Shown: piece by piece, positions 16,438 through 24,743 of the stretch | Layout of the letters: each line of letters begins with the position of its first letter | Numbering within the stretch: position 1 is the stretch's first letter | DNA from: Lentisphaerota bacterium | Lineage (GTDB): Bacteria; Verrucomicrobiota; Kiritimatiellia; UBA8416; VGWI01 | NCBI GenBank assembly: GCA_016873655.1 | Contig: VGWI01000015.1 | Span: 1 to 39,931, forward strand | Length of the DNA stretch: 39,931 bases | Reading direction: 5' to 3' | Notes under the pieces: model-generated | What the model saw: only the letters and a program-made list of their open reading frames with translations | What the model was told of the DNA's origin: nothing | The model's database searches: none | Program-made: the position numbers and the translations under genes

Positions 16438-17489
16438 GGACTCTGGGGAGTCTCTCCGGATTGAAGAGCATCAAGCGGCCGGTTGTCCTGGCCGCCGGCT
16501 TCTTTGACGGCCTGCATCGCGGGCATGCGCGGGTTATTGACCGCGCCATACGCATGGCCCGTTCCGTTACCGGCGAGGCCTGGGCGCTCACTTTCGACAC
16601 CCACCCTTTGAGAGCTCTGGGCATGGCAACCCCTCCGCTGCTCACGTCCAACCTTCACAAGCTTGTGCTGATGGAGCGGATGGGCCTGGACGGGTGTGTC
16701 ATGCTCCGTTTCGGAAAGCAGCTTGCCGGGGTGAAGGCGGAGACGTTTATCAGGATGCTGTTCGAATCGGCGCCGACTCTCGCCGGGATTTGCGCGGGGC
16801 GCGACTGGCGTTTCGGCAGGGGCGCGGCCGGCGACGTTGCGCTTCTTGCCGAGTCGGCCGGCCCCCGCGGCGTGGAAGTGACCGCCGTGACGTCCGTGAA
16901 GGATGGGCGGCTGCCCGTTTCGAGCACGCGCATCCGCGAGTGCATAAGGCACGGAAAGTTCACGGACGCCGCGCGCATGCTTGGGCGCCCCTACAGTTTC
17001 ATGGGTGTTGTTACCCGTGGCCGCGGGGTGGGCCGCCAGCTCGGGTTCCCTACCGCCAACCTCGCCCCGGACAACGAGGCGTTGCCGCCGCCCGGCGTTT
17101 ATGCCGCTGCCGCCGCCGTTGAATCCCGGCGGTGTACCGGTCTGCTTTACTGCGGTAACAGGCCGACATTCCGCGGCCGCGGCAGGCAGTCGATCGAGCT
17201 TCACCTGCTGGACTTCGAGGGCGATCTCTACGGCCGGCGGCTCGAAGTCTTCGTGACGCGGCGCATTCGCGGCGAGCGCAGTTTCGCCAGCGCTGAATTG
17301 CTCCGTGCGCAAATTGCGCGGGACGCCACGCGTGTGAGGAAGTCGTTTCAGATGACAGCCGGCAATCCGCGTGCGAGCCTTTCCACGCGTTCCGGAAACT
17401 CGGGCTTTACACGCTCGGGCCGTGCGTCTATATTGCGCGCGGACAAACAAAGAAAGAAAGGCAACAAGGACAGAATCAGAAAGGGCTGA
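16434..17489 (+). CDS. ribF: Bifunctional riboflavin kinase / FAD synthetase
   Basis: 351 residues. The N-terminal FMN adenylyltransferase domain (about 1-180) holds [10 protein letters not shown], the nucleotidyl-transferase HxGH motif, and the later SSTRIRECI. The C-terminal riboflavin kinase domain (about 185-305) holds [15 protein letters not shown] and GVYAA. It converts riboflavin to FMN and then FAD, the donor used by the ApbE encoded further along. The last 45 or so residues form a basic Ser/Arg/Lys-rich tail not typical of the family. That stretch overlaps the promoter of rpsO, so it may be tolerated coding sequence over a regulatory site. The start overlaps the truB stop (ATGA). Confidence 0.93.
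   Translation: MRTLGSLSGLKSIKRPVVLAAGFFDGLHRGHARVIDRAIRMARSVTGEAWALTFDTHPLRALGMATPPLLTSNLHKLVLMERMGLDGCVMLRFGKQLAGVKAETFIRMLFESAPTLAGICAGRDWRFGRGAAGDVALLAESAGPRGVEVTAVTSVKDGRLPVSSTRIRECIRHGKFTDAARMLGRPYSFMGVVTRGRGVGRQLGFPTANLAPDNEALPPPGVYAAAAAVESRRCTGLLYCGNRPTFRGRGRQSIELHLLDFEGDLYGRRLEVFVTRRIRGERSFASAELLRAQIARDATRVRKSFQMTAGNPRASLSTRSGNSGFTRSGRASILRADKQRKKGNKDRIRKG
17406..17434 (+). promoter_or_regulatory. Internal promoter for rpsO-pnp inside the 3' end of ribF
   Basis: TTTACA (17406-17411), a 17-base spacer, and TATATT (17429-17434), the best match to the sigma70 consensus in the window. The start would be near 17441, leaving an A-rich leader of about 57 bases before rpsO. It would allow rpsO and pnp to be made independently of the nusA promoter. 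Confidence 0.65.
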
Positions 17490-17497
17490 TCACGGTT

Positions 17498-17761
17498 ATG
17501 AGTCAGGTTGACAAGCAGGCTATCCAGACGGAATTCAGACGCCACGAGACCGACACGGGATCGTCGGATGTACAGGTAGCCGTGCTGTCCAGGCGGATAG
17601 AGAAGCTCACGGAGCACCTGAAGTCGCACAAGAAAGACCATAGCTCCCGCTACGGCCTCATCAAGATGGTCAGCGCGAGGCGGCGTCTTCTGGACTACCT
17701 CAAGTCCAAGGATCCGGAACGTTACCAGTCGCTGATCAAGAAGCTCAATATCCGCCGGTAA
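17498..17761 (+). CDS. rpsO: 30S ribosomal protein S15
   Basis: 87 residues plus stop, close to the usual 88-89. It carries the S15 signature: [37 protein letters not shown], and the C-terminal [12 protein letters not shown] segment. It binds 16S rRNA helices 20-22 early in assembly of the 30S platform. It starts 8 bases after ribF and precedes pnp, the order found widely in bacteria. In several bacteria S15 represses its own translation through its leader. The A-rich leader here could take part, but I see no clear pseudoknot. Confidence 0.97.
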   Translation: MSQVDKQAIQTEFRRHETDTGSSDVQVAVLSRRIEKLTEHLKSHKKDHSSRYGLIKMVSARRRLLDYLKSKDPERYQSLIKKLNIRR

Positions 17762-17779
17762 TCCCGGCGCCAGCCCCAA

Positions 17780-17842
17780 TTCCCCGACGGGAACAAGAAC
17801 GGGTTCCGCATATTATCGAACCGCATGTCGCGGTCCCGGGAC
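17780..17842 (+). promoter_or_regulatory. Series of short hairpins in the rpsO-pnp interval
   Basis: The 125-base gap contains a stem TTCCC/GGGAA (17780-17793) and a perfect 10-base palindrome GTCCCGGGAC (17833-17842), with TATTAT (17811-17816) between them as a lone -10-like hexamer. In E. coli the equivalent interval holds a terminator and an RNase III-cleaved hairpin used for pnp autocontrol. Similar use here is an inference. Confidence 0.3.
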
Positions 17843-17886
17843 ACGTGTTTTCCTGGTTCTGTCCGGAAGGTAAGAGGAAAAGAAGA

Positions 17887-19986
17887 ATGAAAAACGCAAC
17901 ATCAGTCGCCGTGGAAGTCGGCGGCAAAACCATCACGATATCGAGCGGGCTTCTGGCGCTTCAGGCTGCCGGGTCCGCCACGGTCCGGATCGGCGACACG
18001 ATCCTGTTCTCCGCTGTCACGTGCACCGACTCGCCGCGGGAAGGCATCGACTATTTTCCGCTCCAGGTCGAGTACCGGGAGAAGTTCTATGCCGCCGGGC
18101 GGTTTCCGGGCGGATTCTTCAAGCGCGAGGCGCGCCCGTCGGAGAAGGAGATCCTGACGGCCCGTCTCACGGACCGGCCGATCCGGCCGCTGTTCCCGGA
18201 GGGGTACAGGAACGACGTTCAGATCAACAACATGCTTCTTTCCGCGGACGGGAAGAACGACTCCGACATATTGAGCATCATAGCCGCGAGCACTTCGCTG
18301 ACGCTTTCCGAGATCCCGTTCATGGGGCCGATCGCGGGTGTGCGCGTGGGCCGTGTTGACGGGAAGTTCGTCGCGAACCCGACGCACCAGGAGCAGGACA
18401 ACTCGGATCTCGACCTCGTGTACACAAGCACGCGGGACAAGCCGCTGATGATCGAAGGCGGCGCGAAGGAGATATCCGAGGCGGATCTCGTGGAGGCGAT
18501 GCGGTTTGCGCACGGCGAGTGCGTGAAGCTGATCGATGCGCAGACCGAGCTCCGGAGCAAGATGGGGCTCCCTCCGAAGGTTGTTGCGGAAGTGCCGCAG
18601 GACACCGCGCTGCTCGACGCCGCCCGCAGGATCTGCGGCGCGGAGCTGTCCGATGCTCTGCTGGTGCCCGGCAAGCTGGACCGTCAGAAGAAAGTCGGCG
18701 AGGTGAAGACCGCGTTGAAGGAGAAGCTGGCCGCGGATTTCGCCGAGATGAGCGACGAGGCATTCCGGGCAATGTTCGACGCGCTTGAGATAGAACTTCT
18801 CCGCAGCAACGTGCTTGACCGCGGTCTCAGGCCGGACGGGCGCGGGACGGAGGAAATCAGGCCGCTGAAGGGCCAGGTCGGCCTTCTTCCGCGCACTCAC
18901 GGATCCGCGCTGTTCAACCGCGGCGAGACGCAGGCGCTCGGGTCGGTGACTCTGGGAACCAAGTCGGACAAGCAGTCGCTCGACGCCGTTACCGGCGGGA
19001 TGTCCGAGAAGCAGTTCATGGTTCACTACAACTTCCCGCCGTACAGCGTGGGCGAAGTCGGCAGGCTCGGCGCCACAGGCCGCCGCGAGATCGGGCATGG
19101 CGCGCTTGCGGAGCGCTCGCTGCGCGAGGTGGTGCCGGAAGATTTTCCGTACACCGTGCGGCTGGTCTCGGACATCATGGGTTCGAACGGATCCAGCTCG
19201 ATGGCCAGTGTCTGTGTCGGTTCGCTTGCGCTCATGGACGCGGGCGTGCCGATCCGCAAGGCCGTTGCAGGCATCTCGATAGGCCTGTTCACGGGCAAGG
19301 ACAAGGCGGTGCTCGTCACCGACATCATCGGTTCGGAAGACCACTGCGGCGACATGGACTTCAAGGTCGCAGGCACGCGCGACGGGATTACCGCATTCCA
19401 GGTGGACCTGAAGATACGCGGTCTTTCGTGGGACCTGGTCGAAGGCGCTTTCCGCCAGGCGCGCGCCGCGCGGGCTAAGATCCTCGACTACATGGATACC
19501 GTGATCAGCGCGCCCAAGCCGGACCTTGCCGAGCACGCGCCGCGCATACAGCGGGTGTCCATCCCCGTTGACAAGATCGGCGAGCTGATCGGGCCGGGAG
19601 GCAAGAACATCCGCCGCATCACGGAAATATCCGGCGCCCAGATAGACGTGGAGCCGGACGGGACCGTCAGCATCTTCGCGTCGAGCGGCGAATCAATGGA
19701 AATCGCCGTGCGCGAGGTGAGCCTCATTACCGCCGAGGCCGAAGAGGGCAAGATCTACGACGGTGTTGTCACCGGGATCAAGGACTTCGGCGCGTTCGTG
19801 GAGATCATTCCCGGCAAGGACGGGCTCGTTCACATCAGCGAACTTGCGGATGTGCGCGTGCGCAGCGTCGAAGACGTCTGCAAGGTCGGCGACAGGATGT
19901 GGGTGAAGTGCATTGGGGTTGACGACCGCGGCCGCGTAAAGCTCAGCCGGAAAGCCGCAATGCGGGAGCGGGACGGCCAGGCCTGA
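17887..19986 (+). CDS. pnp: Polyribonucleotide nucleotidyltransferase (PNPase)
   Basis: 699 residues, the usual size. There are two RNase PH domains (about 10-230 and 310-545) joined by a helical linker. The first carries FFKREARPSEKEILTARLTD. The second carries GETQALGSVTLGT and the active-site DIIGSEDHCGDMDFKVAGT. A KH domain with IGPGGKNIRRI and an S1 domain (IKDFGAFVEIIPGKDGLVHIS) follow. It degrades RNA 3'-5' by phosphorolysis and is a core of the degradosome. The ATG follows AGAGGAAAAGAAGA. An earlier in-frame codon at 17845 would add residues not seen in the family and is rejected. Last gene of the operon. Confidence 0.97.
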   Translation: MKNATSVAVEVGGKTITISSGLLALQAAGSATVRIGDTILFSAVTCTDSPREGIDYFPLQVEYREKFYAAGRFPGGFFKREARPSEKEILTARLTDRPIRPLFPEGYRNDVQINNMLLSADGKNDSDILSIIAASTSLTLSEIPFMGPIAGVRVGRVDGKFVANPTHQEQDNSDLDLVYTSTRDKPLMIEGGAKEISEADLVEAMRFAHGECVKLIDAQTELRSKMGLPPKVVAEVPQDTALLDAARRICGAELSDALLVPGKLDRQKKVGEVKTALKEKLAADFAEMSDEAFRAMFDALEIELLRSNVLDRGLRPDGRGTEEIRPLKGQVGLLPRTHGSALFNRGETQALGSVTLGTKSDKQSLDAVTGGMSEKQFMVHYNFPPYSVGEVGRLGATGRREIGHGALAERSLREVVPEDFPYTVRLVSDIMGSNGSSSMASVCVGSLALMDAGVPIRKAVAGISIGLFTGKDKAVLVTDIIGSEDHCGDMDFKVAGTRDGITAFQVDLKIRGLSWDLVEGAFRQARAARAKILDYMDTVISAPKPDLAEHAPRIQRVSIPVDKIGELIGPGGKNIRRITEISGAQIDVEPDGTVSIFASSGESMEIAVREVSLITAEAEEGKIYDGVVTGIKDFGAFVEIIPGKDGLVHISELADVRVRSVEDVCKVGDRMWVKCIGVDDRGRVKLSRKAAMRERDGQA

Positions 19987-20051
19987 TCCCGTTCCGGCGC
20001 AACCGGTGTGCGTCGCGGCCCTGGATGTGGGATAGTCCGGGAGCGATGGCG

Positions 20052-21038
20052 ATGCTGCGTTTCCGACAGTTCACGGCTCTCGCCGCGCTTGCTGCGGGCG
20101 AGAGCCTGCGCCAGCCGATATTCCTCCTGCTGTCACTAACGTGCGTGGCGTGGATGGCTGCGCTCCCCGTTGTGCTCATGCACAAGTTCGGGGAGGACGG
20201 CAAACTCGTCCGCGAAGGCGCGCTGGCGCTTCATTTCGTGTTCGGGATCCTTGTCACGGGTCACGCTGCTTCATGGTCGCTGGCGCGTGAGATGCGCGGC
20301 GGAACCGCGGCGGCGGTGCTGACGAAGCCTGTCGGGCGGGACATGTTCTACCTCGCGAAGTACGCGGGGATCGTGTCGGTTGCCGTGGCGTTCTCGGTTT
20401 GCGCGGCGCTTGCGACCCTTCTTTCCGAGCGGGTATCCGAGCGGTTTGTTGCCGACCCTGTGCTGGGCGGGTACGTGACTGACTGGAACACCGCGCGCAT
20501 GGTGTTCTCGGGCATCATCGTGTCGCTGGTGGTTGCCGGCGTGCTCAACTACCGGTGGCGGTTTCCTTTCCAGTCCAGCGGGTTCGGCCTTCTTGCCGGA
20601 ATGCTTCTGCTGACATTCATTGTTCGCGGCCAGTTCGACATACACGGGCGGCTGAGCCCGATGCTGTGGGCGTACGACTGGCGCATCGTGCCGGCGTCGT
20701 TGCTGATAACGCTGGCGCTGGCGGTGTTTGCGGCGATAGCCCTTGCCCTTTCAACCCGGTTTCCCGCCGCGCCGACCGTGGCGGCATGCTGCGGCGTCCT
20801 GCTGGTTGGACTCGTATCCGACTACGTCTTTGGAACGGCCGCGAGCCGTTCATTCGCCGCGGCGACGCTGCACCGCGTGCTGCCAAACTGGCAGAACTTC
20901 TGGATGGCGGATGCCCTTGCGGACGGCGGAGTGATACCGGGCTGGTATCTCCTTGAGGCTGCCACGTACGCCGGAGTCTATTCGGCCGCGGTGCTGGCGC
21001 TCGGGCTGACATTCTTCCGGAGAAGTGACGTCGGATAG
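20052..21038 (+). CDS. ABC-2 type transporter permease (first of two)
   Basis: 328 residues with about six hydrophobic segments. The N-terminal amphipathic stretch (LAAGESLRQPIFLLLSL) and the loop SWSLAREMRGGTAAAVLTKPVGRDMFYLAKY are the usual NosY/ABC-2 arrangement, in which this cytoplasmic loop docks on the ATPase. The ATG at 20052 has GGGAG 8 bases upstream; 20046 and 20025 are possible alternatives in the same frame. It is followed after 17 bases by the ATPase gene and heads a five-gene operon. The substrate is unknown. The NosFY-like layout could fit lipid, copper or thiol-related cargo, but nothing in the sequence decides. Confidence 0.8.
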   Translation: MLRFRQFTALAALAAGESLRQPIFLLLSLTCVAWMAALPVVLMHKFGEDGKLVREGALALHFVFGILVTGHAASWSLAREMRGGTAAAVLTKPVGRDMFYLAKYAGIVSVAVAFSVCAALATLLSERVSERFVADPVLGGYVTDWNTARMVFSGIIVSLVVAGVLNYRWRFPFQSSGFGLLAGMLLLTFIVRGQFDIHGRLSPMLWAYDWRIVPASLLITLALAVFAAIALALSTRFPAAPTVAACCGVLLVGLVSDYVFGTAASRSFAAATLHRVLPNWQNFWMADALADGGVIPGWYLLEAATYAGVYSAAVLALGLTFFRRSDVG

Positions 21039-21055
21039 GCGGCGGAGGAGTGAAG

Positions 21056-22009
21056 ATGGAACCTGCAGTAAAGACGCGAGGGCTGACGAAAGTGTTTGCA
21101 GATTTCTGGTGCAGGCCCCGCGTGCGCGCGGTCTCCGGCCTTGATCTGGACATCGTGCGGGGCGAGGTGTTCGGGCTCCTCGGCCCGAACGGGTCCGGCA
21201 AGAGCACGACGATAAAGCTGTTGCTCGGCTTGCTGCATCCGTCGGCGGGATCGGTGGAAGTTCTTTCGCGACGGCCGGACGATGTTGCAACGAAGAAGTT
21301 GATCGGGTACCTGCCGGAGGAGTCATACCTGTACCGTTATCTGACGGCGAGAGAGACGCTGGACTTCTACGGGCGTCTCTTTGACATCGGCGCCCGCCAG
21401 CGCGCGGAGAGAACGGAGCAACTCCTCGAAATGGTGGGGCTTGCCCAGGCTGCCGACAGACCGGTGGGGGAATTCTCGAAGGGGATGGCGCGCCGGATAG
21501 GCCTGGCGCAGGCGCTGATCAACGATCCCGCGCTGCTGGTGCTGGACGAACCGACTTCCGGGCTCGATCCGATCGGCTGCCGCCAGATAAAGGACCTGAT
21601 CGTGGCGCTGGCAAAGCGCGGCAAGACGATACTGCTTTGCTCGCATCTGCTGGCCGACGTGGAGGACGTGTGCGACCGCATAGCGATCCTTTACAACGGC
21701 CGGTTGCGCGCCCAGGGTAGAGTGAAGGATCTTCTGCGCGAGAGCGCCAGAGTGCGGATCACCTTGCCGTCGGAGGCCGCCGGGCCCGAGGAGAAGCTTG
21801 AGGAAGAGATGCGGCGCCGGTTCGGGCCGGAAGTGGAAGTGGGGCATCCGGTGATAGAGCTGGAGAGCTTCTTTCTCGATGTTGTCCAGAAAGCGCGCGA
21901 AGGGCACGAGCCAGACTCGGGTGTCGGGCATGAAGCAGGCGTGCCTGAATACCTGCGCGAGACTGCGGCCGGGCCGTACGTTCCGCGCGGGGGAGGCGGC
22001 GAATGCTGA
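21056..22009 (+). CDS. ABC transporter ATP-binding protein (ABC-2/NosF type)
   Basis: 317 residues. Walker A GPNGSGKST (residues 43-51), Q-loop region GYLPEESYLY, signature EFSKGMARRIGLAQAL (a FSKGM variant of LSGGQ, common in NosF/CcmA-like exporters), Walker B LLVLDEPTSGLD, and switch histidine in LLCSHLL. The C-terminal 90 residues form an extra domain as in NatA/NosF-type proteins. It energises the two flanking permeases. The start ATG follows GGAGGAG by 5 bases. The last 7 bases overlap the second permease, so the two should be translated together and probably form one heteromeric complex. Confidence 0.92.
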   Translation: MEPAVKTRGLTKVFADFWCRPRVRAVSGLDLDIVRGEVFGLLGPNGSGKSTTIKLLLGLLHPSAGSVEVLSRRPDDVATKKLIGYLPEESYLYRYLTARETLDFYGRLFDIGARQRAERTEQLLEMVGLAQAADRPVGEFSKGMARRIGLAQALINDPALLVLDEPTSGLDPIGCRQIKDLIVALAKRGKTILLCSHLLADVEDVCDRIAILYNGRLRAQGRVKDLLRESARVRITLPSEAAGPEEKLEEEMRRRFGPEVEVGHPVIELESFFLDVVQKAREGHEPDSGVGHEAGVPEYLRETAAGPYVPRGGGGEC

Positions 22010-23376
22010 GCCGCATTACGGCGCTGGCGGTGCTCGCCATGAGAGCCGCCGTTCGTTCCCGGGTGTTTGTTTCCACCATGGTGGCGCTCTGTGTCATGAT
22101 CGTCTGGGTGCCGCTCAACGTCAGGGGCGACGGCACGGCGGCTGGGCAGGCGCGGATCCTGATCCACTACACCCTGGCGCTGGCGCTGGTCGTTGCCGGG
22201 ACCGGCGCGGTATGGACTTCGTGCAGCGCGGTTTCCCAGGAAATCGAGTCAGGCGAAATCCGCCTCGTGGCGGTGAAGCCCGTGCGCGCGTTCGAGGTGT
22301 GGGCCGGGAAATGGCTTGGCCTGATGGCGCTGAATTCCCTTCTTCTTCTTCTGACGGCGGCGGTTCTCTGCGTATTTCTCTTCTTTCTGACCCGTTCCTC
22401 GTGGGGCGGCGACGGCCCGAGCACTGTCAGGGAACGGGTGCTTACCCCGCGCAGGATGTATGAACCGGTTTCTGACGCGGTGACGGAGGAAGCATTCCTT
22501 GACGAGTTCACGCGCTTGCGGGAGGAGGGTGAGATTCAGCCGGGCGTTACGCCCGAGAGTGTGCGTGAACCGATCATGCAGAGGATCATGGCGCGGCGGG
22601 CCGCGGTCGGGCCGGGCGAATCGAAGCATTGGACCATAAACGTGCCGGCCGGGGCCATGGCGTGGGCGGGCGAAAGAAGGAAGTCTTTCATAGGGTTCCG
22701 GGTAGCTTCCGCGTCCTGGGCAGGGAGAGTGCACGGCGAATGGAAAGTCTCGTCGCCGGCGGCTGACGGGGAATGGACTGTTCCGGCGACCGACTACGCC
22801 GACGGCTATCACATGATAGACCTGCCCGGCTCGCTGCTGCCGGACGGGGGCGCGGTTGTCGTGACGTATCTCAACGGTTCGCGGGACGAATCTGACGCGG
22901 CCGTGTTCTCCGGGAAACCACCTGTTGCGCTGCTGGTTCCGTCCGGCGCCTTTGCCGCGAGCCTTGCCAGGACGCTGGCCGGCATGCTCTCGCTGCTTGC
23001 CGTGCTGACGGCGCTGGGGCTGTGCGCGGGTACGATATTCTCGTTTCCAGTTGCGGCATTCGCCTCTTTCTCCATGGTGTTGATCTTCCTTCTCGGCCGC
23101 TACCAGGGCGCTTCCTCGGAGCCTCTTCCGCCCGATGTCGGTTTCATGATGGCGTTTGCAGAGGGGGTTGGCCTGCGCATGGCGCGCGTCGTGAACATGG
23201 TCGGTGGTCCGGTTTTCCGCGCCGTCACGATAGCGCAGCTGGCTGACGGGCTTGCGGTGCCCGTCTCTCGCGCGGTCTTATCCGTTCTGTTCCTTGCCGG
23301 GCTGTACCCGACTGCGCTTGGCGCGGCCGCGAGCCTGATACTATCGCGGCGTGAACTGGGGGAACGTGGCAAATGA
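22003..23376 (+). CDS. ABC-2 type permease with large extracytoplasmic domain
   Basis: 457 residues. Hydrophobic segments lie near residues 3-35, 48-75, 105-130, 320-350, 355-375 and 420-445. The cytoplasmic loop SQEIESGEIRLVAVKPVRAFEVWAGKW is the ABC-2 coupling segment. Between the third and fourth segments is an insert of about 180 residues that should face the periplasm. It begins with charged helices (EAFLDEFTRLREEGEI) and continues as a beta-rich part with WTINVPAGAM and WTVPATDYADGYHMIDLPG. This resembles a carbohydrate-binding-like sandwich, but I cannot name it. It overlaps the ATPase gene by 7 bases and the next gene by 4. Conserved architecture; substrate unknown. Confidence 0.78.
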   Translation: MLSRITALAVLAMRAAVRSRVFVSTMVALCVMIVWVPLNVRGDGTAAGQARILIHYTLALALVVAGTGAVWTSCSAVSQEIESGEIRLVAVKPVRAFEVWAGKWLGLMALNSLLLLLTAAVLCVFLFFLTRSSWGGDGPSTVRERVLTPRRMYEPVSDAVTEEAFLDEFTRLREEGEIQPGVTPESVREPIMQRIMARRAAVGPGESKHWTINVPAGAMAWAGERRKSFIGFRVASASWAGRVHGEWKVSSPAADGEWTVPATDYADGYHMIDLPGSLLPDGGAVVVTYLNGSRDESDAAVFSGKPPVALLVPSGAFAASLARTLAGMLSLLAVLTALGLCAGTIFSFPVAAFASFSMVLIFLLGRYQGASSEPLPPDVGFMMAFAEGVGLRMARVVNMVGGPVFRAVTIAQLADGLAVPVSRAVLSVLFLAGLYPTALGAAASLILSRRELGERGK

Positions 23377-24743
23377 CGCGCCGGTGGACATGGTTGTTGC
23401 CGCTGGTGGCGGTACTGCTCTTCGCCGCGGCCGCCGAGCGAAACGAAGCGCTCGTTGCAATGCGCGGACGCATGGGGCCCGGCTCCGGCGATGTGCTGCG
23501 GAATGCCCCGCCGCTCGTGGCTCTGACCACCGTGGCGTTCGGCGGGTTGAGGGGGCTTGTCGCGGACATACTGTGGCTGAGGGCCTCGCGTTTGCAGGAG
23601 GAAGGCGAGTATTTCGAGCTGGTGCAGCTTGCGGATTGGATCACGGCGCTGGAACCGAGGTGTTCCGAGATATGGGGTTTCCACGCATGGAACATGGCCT
23701 ACAACGTAAGCGCGATGATGTCGGACAGCGAGGACAGGTGGCGCTGGGTCAGGAGCGGCGTGGAATTGCTGCGTGACCGCGGGCTTACGTACAGTCCGTC
23801 AGATCCGAAGATGTATTTTGAGCTCAGCTGGCTTTTCCGCAACAAGATCGGTCATCCGCTTGACCGCAGTCACATGTTCTACAAGCACCGCTGGGCGGAG
23901 GAGATGAGCGTCTTCTTCCCCGGGCAGCGCGCGGACTGGCCGGCCATTCTTGCCAGCGAATCGCTTTCCGGGCGGCTGCGGCGCGAGTACAGGATGGACC
24001 CCGAGTTCATGCGGCAGATGGACAGCGATTACGGGCCGTTTGACTGGCGCCTGCCCGACTCTCATGCCGCGTACTGGGCGCTTCGCGGGCGTGAGGCGGC
24101 GGGCAGGCGCGGTTCGCTTGCCTGCGACAGGCTTCTGCTCCAGGCGCTTGTCAGTTCTTTCCTCCAGGGACAGCTCGTGTTCAGGCCGGAAGAGGGCGTC
24201 TTCCTCACCACTCCCAACATGGATATCTTTCCAAAGGTTGTGAATGCGTTTGAGGAAGCTGCGGCCATGCACGGCGAAACGACGCTGCCTGTCGCGTTTG
24301 CAGGTTTCGTGCGTGAGGCCACACTTATCCTCTACACGTTCGGGCGCCGTGAACAGGCCCAGGCTGCGTTCAACATAATGCGGGCCCGAACGCCCGGCGC
24401 CACCGGGGTCTCCGGTCTGGAGGAATTTGTCTCGGTCAACATAGACCGTGCCCTGAAGAACGCGAACAGGGAAAGGGTCGTCGTCTATACCGAAGGTTTC
24501 TTCTACCAGGGGTTCCTCTGGCTCGCGGCCGGTGACGTTGACAAGGCGGCGGCATCCGACGAGATGGCGCGCCGGCACTGGGATTCGTATGTTTCGGCAA
24601 AGCCGCCGGAGTCCTTGCGCCAGCTTGCGCTTCCCGCGCTTGACGACGTACGGCGCCATGCCTACGGCCGCGCGCTCATAGACCTGCCGCCCGCGCTGGC
24701 GCAGAAGCTGCGCGATGCCGCGGGTGAAGGCGGACAGGAATGA
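23373..24743 (+). CDS. Membrane-anchored TPR-like protein of unknown function
   Basis: 456 residues. One hydrophobic segment at residues 7-20 should anchor it in the inner membrane or act as a signal peptide, leaving the rest in the periplasm. The body is helical with TPR-like spacing: GLRGLVADILWLRASRLQEEG, FELVQLADWITALEP, WGFHAWNMAYNVS, and later a pattern of paired helices around 300-400. I recall similar proteins mainly from PVC genomes, with no known role. It overlaps the upstream permease by an ATGA and the downstream apbE by an ATGA, so it belongs to the ABC operon. It probably works with the exporter as an adaptor for cargo or for a flavoprotein. Function is not known. Confidence 0.7.
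   Translation: MTRRWTWLLPLVAVLLFAAAAERNEALVAMRGRMGPGSGDVLRNAPPLVALTTVAFGGLRGLVADILWLRASRLQEEGEYFELVQLADWITALEPRCSEIWGFHAWNMAYNVSAMMSDSEDRWRWVRSGVELLRDRGLTYSPSDPKMYFELSWLFRNKIGHPLDRSHMFYKHRWAEEMSVFFPGQRADWPAILASESLSGRLRREYRMDPEFMRQMDSDYGPFDWRLPDSHAAYWALRGREAAGRRGSLACDRLLLQALVSSFLQGQLVFRPEEGVFLTTPNMDIFPKVVNAFEEAAAMHGETTLPVAFAGFVREATLILYTFGRREQAQAAFNIMRARTPGATGVSGLEEFVSVNIDRALKNANRERVVVYTEGFFYQGFLWLAAGDVDKAAASDEMARRHWDSYVSAKPPESLRQLALPALDDVRRHAYGRALIDLPPALAQKLRDAAGEGGQE

Noticed and set aside
17902-19536. A 544-codon minus-strand open frame opposite pnp.
   Set aside because: Shadow frame of pnp caused by GC-rich third positions; no recognisable motif.
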